Of a stretch of 64,000 nt of DNA, positions 53,588-62,424 are shown piece by piece. The notes below the pieces were generated by a model. That model was not told the DNA's origin and did not search any database. It saw only the letters and a program-made list of their open reading frames with translations. A program made the translations under genes and the position numbers. Every line of letters starts with the position of its first letter. The first letter of the stretch is position 1. This DNA comes from DATCJA01 sp963814955 (GTDB taxonomy: Bacteria > Acidobacteriota > Vicinamibacteria > Vicinamibacterales > UBA2999). Location: NCBI GenBank assembly GCA_963814955.1, contig CAWFEX010000002.1, positions 1-64,000 of the forward strand, given 5' to 3'.

Positions 53588-53714
53588 TCGAACGACGCGA
53601 GCAGATTTGTGGAGGAGCCGCTGGCGAGTATAGTAACCGCGTTCCAGCTCCACTCGATGCCGCGCGATCGCGTGCTACACTGATCCCCTTCTACTTTCCT
53701 AAGATTTTAAAAAC

Positions 53715-53790
53715 GGGCGGCTAGCTCAGCTGGGAGAGCGCTGCGTTCGCAATGCAGAGGTCAGGGGTTCGATCCCCCTGCCGTCCACCA
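53715..53790 (+). tRNA. tRNA-Ala (anticodon CGC)
   Basis: A 76-base cloverleaf: acceptor GGGCGGC/GCCGTCC, D arm GCTC..GAGC, anticodon stem CTGCG/TGCAG with loop TTCGCAA (anticodon CGC), T arm CAGGGG TTCGATC CCCCTG, discriminator A and encoded CCA at 53788-53790. The G-T pair closing the anticodon loop is slightly unusual. A TACACT box about 45 bases upstream may be its promoter. Its 3' end is an integration site. Confidence 0.93.
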
Positions 53791-54245
53791 ATTTCCTTCA
53801 GCAACTTTGCGATTTCTGAGGCGGTTGACGACAGTCGCCATCGATTGCGTCGCTTTGTGACCGCGTTGTGACCACGGCCGGTTAGGTCCAACACGGCTTT
53901 GATCGCGGGAGAGATAGGGATGCGTCGAACCTTGCCGTTCTTCGTCTCCCAGAAGGGCACAAACCCGTCTTCGCAATCCGCCCAGCGCAGTGCCAACAAC
54001 TCTCCAATTCTGGCCCCAGTGATGAGCGCGAGCAGGACGATGGCTCGAAGCTTTCGCGGACACGCTGCCAGAATCGCTCGCTGCTCGTCGTCAGTGAGGA
54101 TCCGCGTACGCCGATTATCGACTTTCAGTCGCTTGACGTTCCGAGCCGGCGACTCGAGTAATTTGCCCCACTCGACCGCCTTGTTAAGAATCGTCCGGAG
54201 GCCATCTAATTCGCGATTGACGGATGCCGGCTGAATCGGCTTTGC
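53791..54245 (-). pseudogene. Tyrosine integrase remnant abutting tRNA-Ala
   Basis: On the minus strand one frame gives the integrase core: KPIQPASVNRELDGLRTILN, KAVEWGKLLESPARNVKRLK, RRTRILTDDEQRAILAACPR, LLALITGARIGELLALRWAD (with the first catalytic Arg) and NGKVRRIPISPAIKAVLD. The His-x-x-Arg and Tyr motifs are missing: after AVLD the sequence passes directly into a tail (WSQRGHKATQ in another frame) typical of integrase C-termini and meets the tRNA 3' end. So the catalytic part is deleted, and the N-terminal domain is cut near 54245. It marks a former island insertion. Confidence 0.78.
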
Positions 54246-54343
54246 AGCCCCTGACCGCGGTTGCGTTATAGGGCGAGGCAGCGAACGCGCATATCTTCTT
54301 GTCGCTGCCGTCTCGGGGATGTAGCATTCGCGCGGAGGCTCGC

Positions 54344-55369
54344 ATGACTCTGCTTCGCAGCGTCGTTGTCGTCACGGTCTGTCTCACAATTAGCGCCCTC
54401 ACATCGCTTCACGCCGACGTCAAAACCGAAGAGCGCATGAAGTTCGAACTTGGGGGCATGCTCGGTAAAGTTGTCAATGTCTTCGGCGGAAAGGATGCGC
54501 GCGAGGGGACGATGACCACTGTTGCCGTCAAGGGCAGCCGCAAAAGCATGTTCAACGACACGACCGGGCAGATCATCGACCTCGCCGAAGAAAAGATCTA
54601 CGACCTCGACGTGAAGCGGAAAACCTACCGCGTGATGACGTTCGCCGATGTACGACAGCGCATGGAAGAGGCCAAGGCGAAGGCCGAAAAGGCCGCACGC
54701 GAAGAGCAGGCCAAGCAGAAGGCCGAGCCGCCGCCGGCCACCAGGCCCGAGGACACGATGGAGATCGATCTTGACGTCAAGCCGATCGGCCAGAAGCGAG
54801 TCATCAACGGATTCGACACCAGCCAGGTAGTCGTCACGGTCACGGTACGCGAGAAGGGAAAGACGCTGGAGCAAAGCGGCGGCCTTGCCATCACGACGGA
54901 CATGTGGATGGCGCCGCGGATGGCTGCGATGAAGGAGCTGATGGACTTCGAGATGCAGTACGCGCAGAAGCTGTACGGGCCGATGATCGCCGGCGCGTCA
55001 CCGCAGGACATCGCCAGCGTGTTGGCGATTTATCCCATGCTGAAGCCCGCGCTCGAAAAGATGAACGCCGAACAGTCGAAGGTCGAGGGCACCGCCATCT
55101 TGACGACCGTGAAGGTCGAGGCAGTCAAGTCGGCCGAACAAGTTGCGCAGGAGCAGAAACAGGCGGAGGAAAGCTCGAAGCCGAATCTCACGGGCGGGGT
55201 CGGCGGCCTTTTGGGCGGCCTTGCAAAGCGCGCAGCCCAGAAAAAGGTCGATGGTGACGGGCCACAGCCCCGAGCGATGATCATGACAACGACCAGCGAG
55301 GTGTTGAAGATCGCCACCGCTGTGAGCGACGCGGACGTCGCAGTGCCGGCCGGATTCAAACAACAGTAG
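54344..55369 (+). CDS. Secreted hypothetical protein, 341 aa
   Basis: Starts MTLLRSVVVVTVCLTISALT with a signal peptide ending near LHA/DV. The mature part has a beta-rich section (KTEERMKFELGGMLGKVVNV; VAVKGSRKSMFNDTTGQIID; KIYDLDVKRKTYRVMTFADV), a charged coiled coil (EEAKAKAEKAAREEQAKQK), a second beta domain (VINGFDTSQVVVTVTVREKG) and a C-terminal Gly-rich turn (GGVGGLLGGLAKRA). It resembles DUF4412-like proteins of Acidobacteriota only in general build; no function assigned. ATG 54344 is preferred over 54299. Confidence 0.7.
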   Translation: MTLLRSVVVVTVCLTISALTSLHADVKTEERMKFELGGMLGKVVNVFGGKDAREGTMTTVAVKGSRKSMFNDTTGQIIDLAEEKIYDLDVKRKTYRVMTFADVRQRMEEAKAKAEKAAREEQAKQKAEPPPATRPEDTMEIDLDVKPIGQKRVINGFDTSQVVVTVTVREKGKTLEQSGGLAITTDMWMAPRMAAMKELMDFEMQYAQKLYGPMIAGASPQDIASVLAIYPMLKPALEKMNAEQSKVEGTAILTTVKVEAVKSAEQVAQEQKQAEESSKPNLTGGVGGLLGGLAKRAAQKKVDGDGPQPRAMIMTTTSEVLKIATAVSDADVAVPAGFKQQ

Positions 55370-55799
55370 CTGAATTCCCGCGCGCGCGTCTCCGAGACAT
55401 GTGCAGGCGGGGCTGAACGAACCTATGCGGCCGGGGCTAGAGCCACGCCTCGACTTGGCGCGGCGCATACCCCGTTCACGATCTCGATGCGCACATCGCG
55501 CGGCCGTAGAGAACTACTCCTCGAGGCGTGATCGGTCCAAGGTCGCCGAAAAAGATTAGGAATCCGCCTAGGACTTCCTGGTCGTCGGGCCTGCCTACGG
55601 CTCGGACGGGCTGAACCCCTCCGCACTATGTCAATTCTTCTACCAAAGCGGGCCGCACTACTCGCAGCCTTGATGTGTTCGTTGAGGCGAGAGCCGACGT
55701 TTCATATCGATAGAGGCAGTGCCACTACTGTCGTCCATGCTGGCGGGCCGTCAGCCGCATGAAGAGACCTCGCGCGTGTATCGGTAAAGGAGCACTCCT
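55370..55799. other. Spacer with no supportable gene
   Basis: About 430 bases between a secreted-protein gene and a small lipoprotein gene. Reading frames are short and lack family features. AAAGGAG at 55787-55793 serves the downstream gene. Nothing else is supportable. Confidence 0.4.
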
Positions 55800-56033
55800 A
55801 TGAAAATCACCCTCGTGCTCATGTCAGCGCTGATGGCTGTCGGCTGCGCTCAGGGCATCGCTCGTCATGACATCTTTGAGCGCACCGACAGTCGGATTGG
55901 GCGCGTGGTCGAGACCGCGCGGCGGATGTGCCAGCGGCAGCAGCCGGCACGAACACTGCCGTCGGCTGAGGAGTACGAGCGATGCGTGCTCGACGCGCTG
56001 CGGAACGCCGAGTTTACCGTAGCACGACAATAG
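55800..56033 (+). CDS. Small lipoprotein, 77 aa
   Basis: Begins MKITLVLMSALMAVGCAQGI, a short lipoprotein signal with lipobox AVGC. The mature ~60 residues are polar and helical (RTDSRIGRVVETARRMCQRQ; SAEEYERCVLDALRNAEF) with two further cysteines that may pair. AAAGGAG is seven bases upstream of ATG 55800. No family recognised. Confidence 0.65.
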   Translation: MKITLVLMSALMAVGCAQGIARHDIFERTDSRIGRVVETARRMCQRQQPARTLPSAEEYERCVLDALRNAEFTVARQ

Positions 56034-56250
56034 GGCCGATGCGACCATAGGCTCTGTTCAAACGAGCACGGCGAAGCCTCGGCGCCGTTTCAGGATAGGT
56101 CAACACTAGGCGACTGATTATTTACCCGGATAGCTCCGGACAGAGCCCGCGTGAACGCGCGGCATCCACGTGGCTGTCGCAAGCATCTCCTTGCGGAACC
56201 CCTGTTGGGATCGGCTCACAATATGCGCGTGCATGCAACGAGGGGGATTC

Positions 56251-56838
56251 ATGAAGTTAGTGCTTGCCCTGGTTAGCTTTCTGCTCATGCTGCCCACAGT
56301 GGCGGGGGCGCAGCAGCCGATGTTCCCGCCGACTGTTTCACCGTTCGCCGACCAGACGACGTGGTTGCTCACGAGGCCATTCCGATATCAGATTTTCGAC
56401 ACCAACCTAGTAATCGAGGTGCCTGCGGGATTCGTGACCGACTTCGCCAGTATTCCCCGTCCCCTATGGACGCTCGCCTCTCCACACGGGTTCTACAGCC
56501 GAGCGTCTATCATTCACGATTTTCTCTACTGGGATCAGCGGTGCACGCGTGAACAAGCTGATCGCATCATGCTGATCGCCATGCAGGAATCCGCGGTCGG
56601 CGTCGCCGAACGGCAGGCGATCTACGCTGGCGTACGAGCCGGGGGACAATCCTCCTGGGACGACAACGCCGCCGCCAAAGCCCAGGGGATGCTGCGGACG
56701 GTGCCGACCCAGTTCATCAACCAGGTCCAGCCCCTCGACACGTGGCCGGACTTCAGGGCTCGCCTGATGAAGCAGGGCATCCGGGAACCGCCCCGCACCA
56801 ATGGCCCACCACCAACCTACTGCGCTGCTGGCAACTAA
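56251..56838 (+). CDS. DUF1353 protein with signal peptide
   Basis: 195 residues. A signal peptide (MKLVLALVSFLLMLPTVAGA) precedes a DUF1353 domain recognised by LVIEVPAGFVTDFASIPRPL followed by SIIHDFLYWDQ and a later helix (ADRIMLIAMQESAVGVAERQ). DUF1353 is mostly found in phages and mobile elements as a cytosolic protein of unknown role; a secreted copy is unusual. AGGGGG lies upstream of ATG 56251. Intact. Confidence 0.78.
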   Translation: MKLVLALVSFLLMLPTVAGAQQPMFPPTVSPFADQTTWLLTRPFRYQIFDTNLVIEVPAGFVTDFASIPRPLWTLASPHGFYSRASIIHDFLYWDQRCTREQADRIMLIAMQESAVGVAERQAIYAGVRAGGQSSWDDNAAAKAQGMLRTVPTQFINQVQPLDTWPDFRARLMKQGIREPPRTNGPPPTYCAAGN

Positions 56839-57014
56839 ACCCCAGAGGTCTTGCAAGTAGTTCGAGAGAGACGGAAACGCGGTTGCTCGCCACCCGTGTC
56901 ATTGATGAGCTTAGACACACCCAGTCTTGACCGTCCGAGCCTGGCAAACACCACTACATCCTCTTTATGACTGGCCACATCTCCGTCGTCTTCGTTGTGG
57001 CCGATACTTGATAC

Positions 57015-57908
57015 GTGAAAATCCGCACGGCCCGCTTACTCATCGTTGCGCTCTGCACGTCCACACTCGTACACACGAGCCCGGCCGCACAAACGACAGC
57101 GGCCGGCAAACATTTCCTGTGGACCGTGCGGTCGGGCGCGAACGTCCTCTACCTCGCCGGCTCGGTCCATGCGCTCGGCGCGGATGCGTATCCGCTGCCC
57201 GCAGTTTTCGAGAAAGCGTTCGAGGCGTCGGGCACGCTCGTGGAGGAGCTCGATCTCGCTGACGCGGCGTCGCTCAGCGCCGCGCCGGTGCTGCTTGCCA
57301 AGGGTCTGTACGGCGACGGCCGCACCTTCGAAAGCGTTGTGTCGAAGGAAACCGCCACGATAGTGGCGCAGTACTTCAAGCAGACCGGGCTGCCGATGCA
57401 GATGATCCGTCAGATGAAGCCATGGATGGTCATGCTGATGGTCTCGGCCTTCGAACTCCAGAAGGCCGGGCTCGACGCGAGCCTTGGACTCGACAAGTAC
57501 TTCTACGACAAGGCCATGGCCGCCAAGAAACCAGTGATCGGGCTCGAGACCGTCGAATTCCAGATCGATCGCTTCGACACCATGCCCGACGGGGTGCAGG
57601 AGCAGATGCTACGGAGCACTCTGACGGAGCTCGACGCAAAGGGCAACGAGCTGAAGTCGATGATCGTCGCCTGGCAGCGTGGTGATACGGCTACGCTCGA
57701 GAAGAGCCTGCGCAGTTCGTTCGCGAACTATCCAGCGGCGTACACGTCGCTCATTGCCGAGCGCAATCGCAACTGGATCCCGCAGCTGCAGATGTGCCTG
57801 TCGAGCCCCACACCATGCTTCGTCGTCGTCGGCGCCGCGCACATGGTCGGCCCGGATGGATTGCTGGCGCTGTTGCAACAGAAGGGTTACAAGGTGGAGC
57901 AACAGTAG
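57015..57908 (+). CDS. TraB/GumN-family secreted protein
   Basis: 297 residues with a signal peptide (RLLIVALCTSTLVHTSPAAQ). The TraB/GumN fold is shown by the two GxxH motifs: LYLAGSVHALGADAYPLP near the N-terminus and VVVGAAHMVGPDGLLALLQQ near the C-terminus, with VEELDLADA between. Members are putative metal-dependent hydrolases or peptidases (Tiki-like); activity in bacteria is not established. GTG 57015 is the only start that gives the signal peptide. Intact. Confidence 0.85.
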   Translation: MKIRTARLLIVALCTSTLVHTSPAAQTTAAGKHFLWTVRSGANVLYLAGSVHALGADAYPLPAVFEKAFEASGTLVEELDLADAASLSAAPVLLAKGLYGDGRTFESVVSKETATIVAQYFKQTGLPMQMIRQMKPWMVMLMVSAFELQKAGLDASLGLDKYFYDKAMAAKKPVIGLETVEFQIDRFDTMPDGVQEQMLRSTLTELDAKGNELKSMIVAWQRGDTATLEKSLRSSFANYPAAYTSLIAERNRNWIPQLQMCLSSPTPCFVVVGAAHMVGPDGLLALLQQKGYKVEQQ

Positions 57909-57988
57909 CTCAGCGATACATCCATTCGCCGTTCGAATGCGCCAACGGCCACGTAACTGGGCGCAACCTTCGCGCCGACGTCCCTAAC

Positions 57989-58477
57989 TCAGTGCCACTT
58001 CTGGATTGCCTGGTAGTGCTGTGAGTCGGGCGCCAGCTCCGCCAGTTCGATCCGGAGCATGTTCGGATCCGTGATGTTCGACAGAATCGCCTTCGTCGGG
58101 CTGACGCGGATGTCCGACACGTTGACGCCGCGCTGCTTGAACATCTCGACGACCGGCTTCATGCTCTCGACCTGGATGCCGAGGTGGTTGATCATCGCCG
58201 GCCCCTGAGGGTTGCCCGGTTGCAGTTCGATGAACGTATTACGGGTGATGTGCACGTACACCAGCCGCGGCTGCCCCTTCTCGTCGAGGCTGCGGAACGC
58301 CTCGGGGAACCCCAACGTTTTCGTGTAATACGTGATCGCCTCGTTGAGATTGGGAACGGCAACCCCGACGTGGTTCAAGCCAACGAGGCCCCGGTTCGGG
58401 GTCATGTTCTGGGCCGCGAGGGTCTGGACCATGAGACCCATGGCGAGTCCGGCGACGAACAGCATGAAACCGCGCAT
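57989..58477 (-). CDS. Exported VOC (glyoxalase-fold) protein
   Basis: 162 residues. A signal peptide (FMLFVAGLAMGLMVQTLAAQ) precedes a single VOC domain: LVGLNHVGVAVPNLNEAITY, YYTKTLGFPEAFRSLDEKG, TFIELQPGN, INHLGIQVESMKPVVEMFKQ, ITDPNMLRIELAEL. The conserved metal-ligand positions His (NHVG), Glu (FIELQ), His (NHLG) and Glu (RIELAE) are all present. VOC proteins are usually cytosolic, so export is unusual. It converges with the TraB gene. Confidence 0.8.
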   Translation of the reverse strand: MRGFMLFVAGLAMGLMVQTLAAQNMTPNRGLVGLNHVGVAVPNLNEAITYYTKTLGFPEAFRSLDEKGQPRLVYVHITRNTFIELQPGNPQGPAMINHLGIQVESMKPVVEMFKQRGVNVSDIRVSPTKAILSNITDPNMLRIELAELAPDSQHYQAIQKWH

Positions 58478-58775
58478 AGACGCTCCTTTTGTGAGAAAGG
58501 CGGATACGTTCGGCCGATTCTACCGCTATCGGAGCGTACGCTGCCTCGAGTTGTCGTTGGAGGTCGGTCGCGACGGCGCCATCAAAACAAAACGCGCCGA
58601 TTCGAACCTCCTGGATTGTCCCGGCTCTGGTGCCAGTTCGGGACAGGGAGGTGAATATCCTGAGGCCACTTTGCTGAGGTTGATGCGGCCCAGTCGCATG
58701 TGCTCGACCCAACTCAGAAAAATACCGCGGAGGTGTCAGACTCGGTCAGACGGCACGCCACAGAGCGTTCGGACT
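58478..58775. other. Divergent promoter spacer
   Basis: About 300 bases between the VOC gene and the methyltransferase gene. An open frame runs through from further upstream but shows no family features. No clear ribosome site precedes ATG 58776, so the methyltransferase start remains somewhat uncertain. No hairpin or repeat seen. Confidence 0.35.
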
Positions 58776-59585
58776 ATGCGAAGACGAGACGGCTGGAGCG
58801 AATCGCAGACGGCAAGGTTGTACGACGCATTCGCGCAACGGTTTCCGATGTACCTCGACACCAGCGTGGACCTGCTCGATCACCTTCGGATCAAACAGGA
58901 CGCGAAGGTGATCGATCTCGCGTGCGGCACGGGAGTAACGACTCGTGCAGTGCTGGACCGCCTCGGCGACAACGGAAGGATCTGGGCGGTAGACGCCTCC
59001 GAACCCATGTTGGAAATAGCCCGGCGGCGAATTCCGGACAGCCGCGTCAACTGGCGATTGGGCAACGCTCTGGATCTGTCACGGCTCGTCGATCACGGCG
59101 TTGACGCTGCGGTGTGCAACTCGGCGATTTGGCAACTGGGCCCGTTGGATTCGCTCTTCCCCGCCGTGCGCCGCGTTCTTCGATCGGGGGCACAATTCGC
59201 CTGCAATTGGGGTCAGGGATTCGTCGCCGACCCACCGCCCTTTGCATCGCCTCGCGGGCTAGGCGCACTTCTCACGGAAGTCGCCCATCGCCGCAACCTC
59301 GTGGACGCTTCCAGGTTTCGCCAACCTTCTCTCCCCTCCATCGATCAACTTGTGTCAACGATCGAGAATGCCGGGTTCAGCGTCGTGGAGCGATGGTGGA
59401 CACCACAAACGAACTCGCCCGAAGCCAGTTACGAATGGTGGAAAATCCCAATCTTCAGCGATTGGCTGCTTGGCCATGTTCCTCCGGAGACCAGACGCGA
59501 GCTTCTTGGCGAAGCGTGGGAGCTGTGGAATCCGAAGCACGATTCGGTGATCCACTGGCTGTGTATACGAGCTGAAGCCGTCTGA
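58776..59585 (+). CDS. Class I SAM-dependent methyltransferase
   Basis: 269 residues. Motif I VIDLACGTGVTTRAVLDRLG, motif post-I IWAVDASEPMLEIARRRIP, and motif II region VDAAVCNSAIWQLGPLD define a UbiE-like SAM fold; the C-terminal ~100 residues (FSVVERWWTPQTNSPEASYE; FSDWLLGHVPPETRRELLGE) probably bind a substrate I cannot identify. ATG 58776 gives MRRRDGWSESQTARLYDAFA, a normal family start. Confidence 0.85.
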   Translation: MRRRDGWSESQTARLYDAFAQRFPMYLDTSVDLLDHLRIKQDAKVIDLACGTGVTTRAVLDRLGDNGRIWAVDASEPMLEIARRRIPDSRVNWRLGNALDLSRLVDHGVDAAVCNSAIWQLGPLDSLFPAVRRVLRSGAQFACNWGQGFVADPPPFASPRGLGALLTEVAHRRNLVDASRFRQPSLPSIDQLVSTIENAGFSVVERWWTPQTNSPEASYEWWKIPIFSDWLLGHVPPETRRELLGEAWELWNPKHDSVIHWLCIRAEAV

Positions 59586-59752
59586 CGATCATCGCGCAGG
59601 CGCTGGGGCGGAACCTTCCCCCTTACGGTGATCGTCGACAGGGTTACACCTGTCGTAAGCAGAATTCGTGCTGTTGCCCACCACGACTCCGTTTCAATCG
59701 GGTACCCGCCTTGCTGCATCCTCAACCCAATCCCATTTCTGTCGGAGGAAGC

Positions 59753-60439
59753 ATGCGCGGTGGCTACGGCATCATTGCAGCATTCACGGCGGCGGGCGCC
59801 GCCTTTGGACTTGGCGCCTATATCAGTGCGCACGGCGGCGACACCTCCCACATTCACGGATGCGTGGACAACCGAACCGGTGCGCTCAGGATCGTCGGTG
59901 CGACACAGAATTGCACCGCGAACAAGGAGGCCGCACTCGACTGGAATATCGCGGGGCCCGCGGGACCTGCGGGACCTCAAGGCGTCGCGGGGCCGATTGG
60001 TCCTTCGGGGCCGCCAGGCGCGGGTAGCCCACGGGTGATCAATGGAGTTGGCACCGATATCGGTGCCCTGATGGGACCCGACACCGTGCTCATCACGCTC
60101 TATGACGGTCGAAAGAAGTTCGCCAACATCATGCGTCAGTCCGTCGTGCAGGCCGGTTCTCTCGAGGTCTATTACACGTCGGAGGCATGCGATAGCACAC
60201 CACTGGTCCTTATTGCCCCTCAGCAGTTGGTTGGAGCGATGACTGCGATCGGCGACAGTGTGTTCACGAACAACAACACGACGGAGCAGCAACGCGAGCT
60301 CCGATCCGTGCGCGCTCAGACGCTCGGCGGTCCAGGCGCGTGTACTCCGCTTGACCCGTCGGTCACCGCGTGGACCGGTGAATTAGAGGAATTCTCCATC
60401 GCCGAGGTGGGACTGGTCGGTCCATTCAGCGTGGAATAG
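59753..60439 (+). CDS. Secreted protein with short collagen-like stretch
   Basis: 228 residues with an N-terminal hydrophobic segment (IIAAFTAAGAAFGLGAY), a cysteine-containing segment (HIHGCVDNRTGALRIVGATQ, NCTANK), a run of Gly-X-Y triplets of about 30 residues (AGPAGPAGPQGVAGPIGPSG) and a C-terminal beta-rich domain without known family. The HGCVxxxTGxLRIV...C...E pattern before collagen-like repeats occurs in many bacterial surface proteins. ATG 59753 is preceded by GGAGGA. Confidence 0.72.
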   Translation: MRGGYGIIAAFTAAGAAFGLGAYISAHGGDTSHIHGCVDNRTGALRIVGATQNCTANKEAALDWNIAGPAGPAGPQGVAGPIGPSGPPGAGSPRVINGVGTDIGALMGPDTVLITLYDGRKKFANIMRQSVVQAGSLEVYYTSEACDSTPLVLIAPQQLVGAMTAIGDSVFTNNNTTEQQRELRSVRAQTLGGPGACTPLDPSVTAWTGELEEFSIAEVGLVGPFSVE

Positions 60440-60664
60440 GGCGAGGCGATTCCCCGGACCCTTCGATTCAGAAGGCCCGACGCCGTCCCTAGACCGAAAA
60501 ATGTAATCAGACGGGAATTCCCCGAAACACGTGGATTTCGGCATTGACCCGCAGTGTTCGTAGCGACACGTCCGGTCTTGTCCGAGTTCGTGCCCTTTTC
60601 GATGAGGCATGAAGTGACGATTTGGCACACCAAGTCGTCATATGCATGTACTGGAGGAATGCTC

Positions 60665-61477
60665 GTGAAAATCTCTCGAATCCTGTTGCTGGTCGCCGCC
60701 GCATGCTTTGCCGCCAGTTCGCTGATTACGGCGCAGGGACGGGGTCCCGCGGGTGGCGGTAGGTCGACCATCGGCGGCGCTCGCGGGGGTGGGGGATCCA
60801 CTGTCGGCGCCGGTCGCGGTGGCAATCGTGGCAACGCAGGCGCGAATCGCGGTGGCAGACAGGGCAACGCGGGAAAGCCGCCCGGTAACGCCGGTGGCGG
60901 CGGGAATGCGGGCGGTGTCGGCCGAGGCAACGCCGGCGGGAACGGAGGAGGCCCCCCGGCTAACGTCGGAGATGGCCGCGGAAACGCCGGTGGCAGGGGT
61001 CGGGGCAATGGAGGCGGCGGAAACGATAACGCCGGTGACGGCCGCGGCAACGCCGGTGGCGGCGGCAGGGGCAATGGACGCGGAAACGGCGACGATCAGC
61101 CGGGAGACAATGCCGGCGGCGGACGCGGCAATGCGGGTCGTGGCAATGCGGGTCGTGGCGGCGGCGATGCCGACGACGACGACAACACGCAGGGAGGCCG
61201 TGGACGGGGGCGAGGTGGCCGAGGCGATGGCGACTCCCTTGTCGCGAACATGAACCCCAACCTGCGGGCCCGGCTCGAAGCAATGCTGCCATCTGGCATG
61301 AGCCTAGAGGATGCAGCCGACGGCTTCCGTAATCAGGGGCAGTTCATCGCGGCGTTGCAGCAGTCGAACAACCACAAGATCTCGTTCTCGGATCTGAAAG
61401 CCGAGATGACCGGCGACGACGCGCTGAGCCTGGGCCAGGCGATGCGCAAGCTGGGTGTCGACACCGACGAAGACTGA
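60665..61477 (+). CDS. Secreted Gly/Asn/Arg-rich repeat protein
   Basis: 270 residues: signal peptide (KISRILLLVAAACFAASSL, cut near ITA/QG), then about 170 residues of Gly-rich repeats with the core GRGNAGG/GGGRGN, an Asp patch (DADDDDN), more RG (GGRGRGRGGRGDG) and a C-terminal folded domain (NPNLRARLEAMLPSGMSLED; QFIAALQQSNNHKISFSDLK). The C-terminal part recurs in Acidobacteriota, to my knowledge without function. GTG 60665 is favoured over ATG 60659, because GGAGGA sits six bases before the GTG but only one or two before the ATG. Confidence 0.72.
   Translation: MKISRILLLVAAACFAASSLITAQGRGPAGGGRSTIGGARGGGGSTVGAGRGGNRGNAGANRGGRQGNAGKPPGNAGGGGNAGGVGRGNAGGNGGGPPANVGDGRGNAGGRGRGNGGGGNDNAGDGRGNAGGGGRGNGRGNGDDQPGDNAGGGRGNAGRGNAGRGGGDADDDDNTQGGRGRGRGGRGDGDSLVANMNPNLRARLEAMLPSGMSLEDAADGFRNQGQFIAALQQSNNHKISFSDLKAEMTGDDALSLGQAMRKLGVDTDED
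60740..61240. repeat. Degenerate coding tandem repeat (GRGNAGG)
   Basis: The DNA of the low-complexity region repeats units such as GGCAACGCCGGTGGC with many silent and small-length variations. Units are not in fixed register, consistent with slippage-driven growth under protein-level selection for Gly, Arg and Asn. Confidence 0.7.
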
Positions 61478-61536
61478 TCTTCGTCGGTCGTATGATCCAG
61501 CCGCGGCCCGCGACGCCTCATGACGAGTCACGAGAC

Positions 61537-62424
61537 ATGACGCTGCGGGTCGCGGCTGCGGTACTTGCCGCCATAATCGCGGCCACGGGCACGGCCGCCG
61601 CTCAAGGGCGAGGCAGAGGAAACGCAAACGGTCGGTCACCACAGGCTGGCGCCGGCACACCGGCGCGCGGCAATGGTCAGACATCGGCCGCGCCCGTCGC
61701 ACTTCAGCCGTCTCCATCATTTCCCCAGTTCGGCACCTGGCTCGACGACGCCACCACGGCAGCTCGCGGCGCCGGGTACGCATCGATCGGCGCCACGTAC
61801 TGGCGCGGTTCGGACGCCAGCCAGATCGATGCGCCGATCCTCAGCGCCACCTACGGCGTCGCCAACCGGGCGCAACTTTCGGCGACGGTCCCCTTCTATC
61901 GCGCCAGCTACGAGGGGTTTTCCGGGAGCGGCCTCGACAACGTCTACATCAGCGGCAAGATCGCAGTCGTAAATCCCGACGCGGGAGCGGGCGGCAGGTT
62001 CGGCCTTGCCGTGGGCGCGGTCGCCGAGATCCTCAGCGCCGGCTTCGCCGACGCATCGCGCGCACACTGGGCGGTGCCGCTCAGCATGGAAGTCCGTGGT
62101 GCCGCAGTTCGTATATACGGATCGACTGGCTACTTTTCGAGAGGGGCGTTTTTCGCGGCCGGCGCGTTCGAATGGACCGCGCCAACCGGCACGTCACTGA
62201 CGGCCTCGCTTGCGCATTCCGCATCCGTTGAAGGAGTCACGGTAGCGACGACTGCCAACGTGCCCCGCGCAAGCCTGCGGGATGCCAGCGTGTTCATTTC
62301 GCACCCGGTGTCGAGCGTTGCATCAATATACGCAGCCGGAAGCCGGACTTTTTCCGACACATGGATCGATGGCGCATCGTCGGTGAGCGCAGGCCTCTCC
62401 TTCCGTTTCGCAAGCCCGCCCTGA
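61537..62424 (+). CDS. Secreted protein, probable outer-membrane barrel
   Basis: 295 residues: signal peptide (LRVAAAVLAAIIAATGTAAA) followed by AQGRGRGNANGRSPQAG, a Gly/Arg linker like that of the upstream protein, then alternating amphipathic strands (YASIGATYWRGSDASQIDAP; QLSATVPFYRASYEGF; NVYISGKIAVVNPDAGAG; SVSAGLSFRFASPP) ending in an aromatic residue-containing final strand, as in outer-membrane barrels. No family name. ATG 61537 lies 59 bases after the previous stop; the two are probably co-transcribed. Confidence 0.65.
   Translation: MTLRVAAAVLAAIIAATGTAAAQGRGRGNANGRSPQAGAGTPARGNGQTSAAPVALQPSPSFPQFGTWLDDATTAARGAGYASIGATYWRGSDASQIDAPILSATYGVANRAQLSATVPFYRASYEGFSGSGLDNVYISGKIAVVNPDAGAGGRFGLAVGAVAEILSAGFADASRAHWAVPLSMEVRGAAVRIYGSTGYFSRGAFFAAGAFEWTAPTGTSLTASLAHSASVEGVTVATTANVPRASLRDASVFISHPVSSVASIYAAGSRTFSDTWIDGASSVSAGLSFRFASPP

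Noticed and set aside
53721..53790. Protein-like sequence GDRTPDLCIANAALSQL at the end of the integrase frame
   Set aside because: It is the reverse-strand translation of tRNA-Ala, not a coding tail; the tRNA cloverleaf explains every base.
60740..61240. Possible tandem satellite or CRISPR in the GGCAACGCCGG repeat
   Set aside because: The repeat stays in frame within a secreted Gly/Asn/Arg-rich protein with a signal peptide and a folded C-terminus, so it is coding low complexity.
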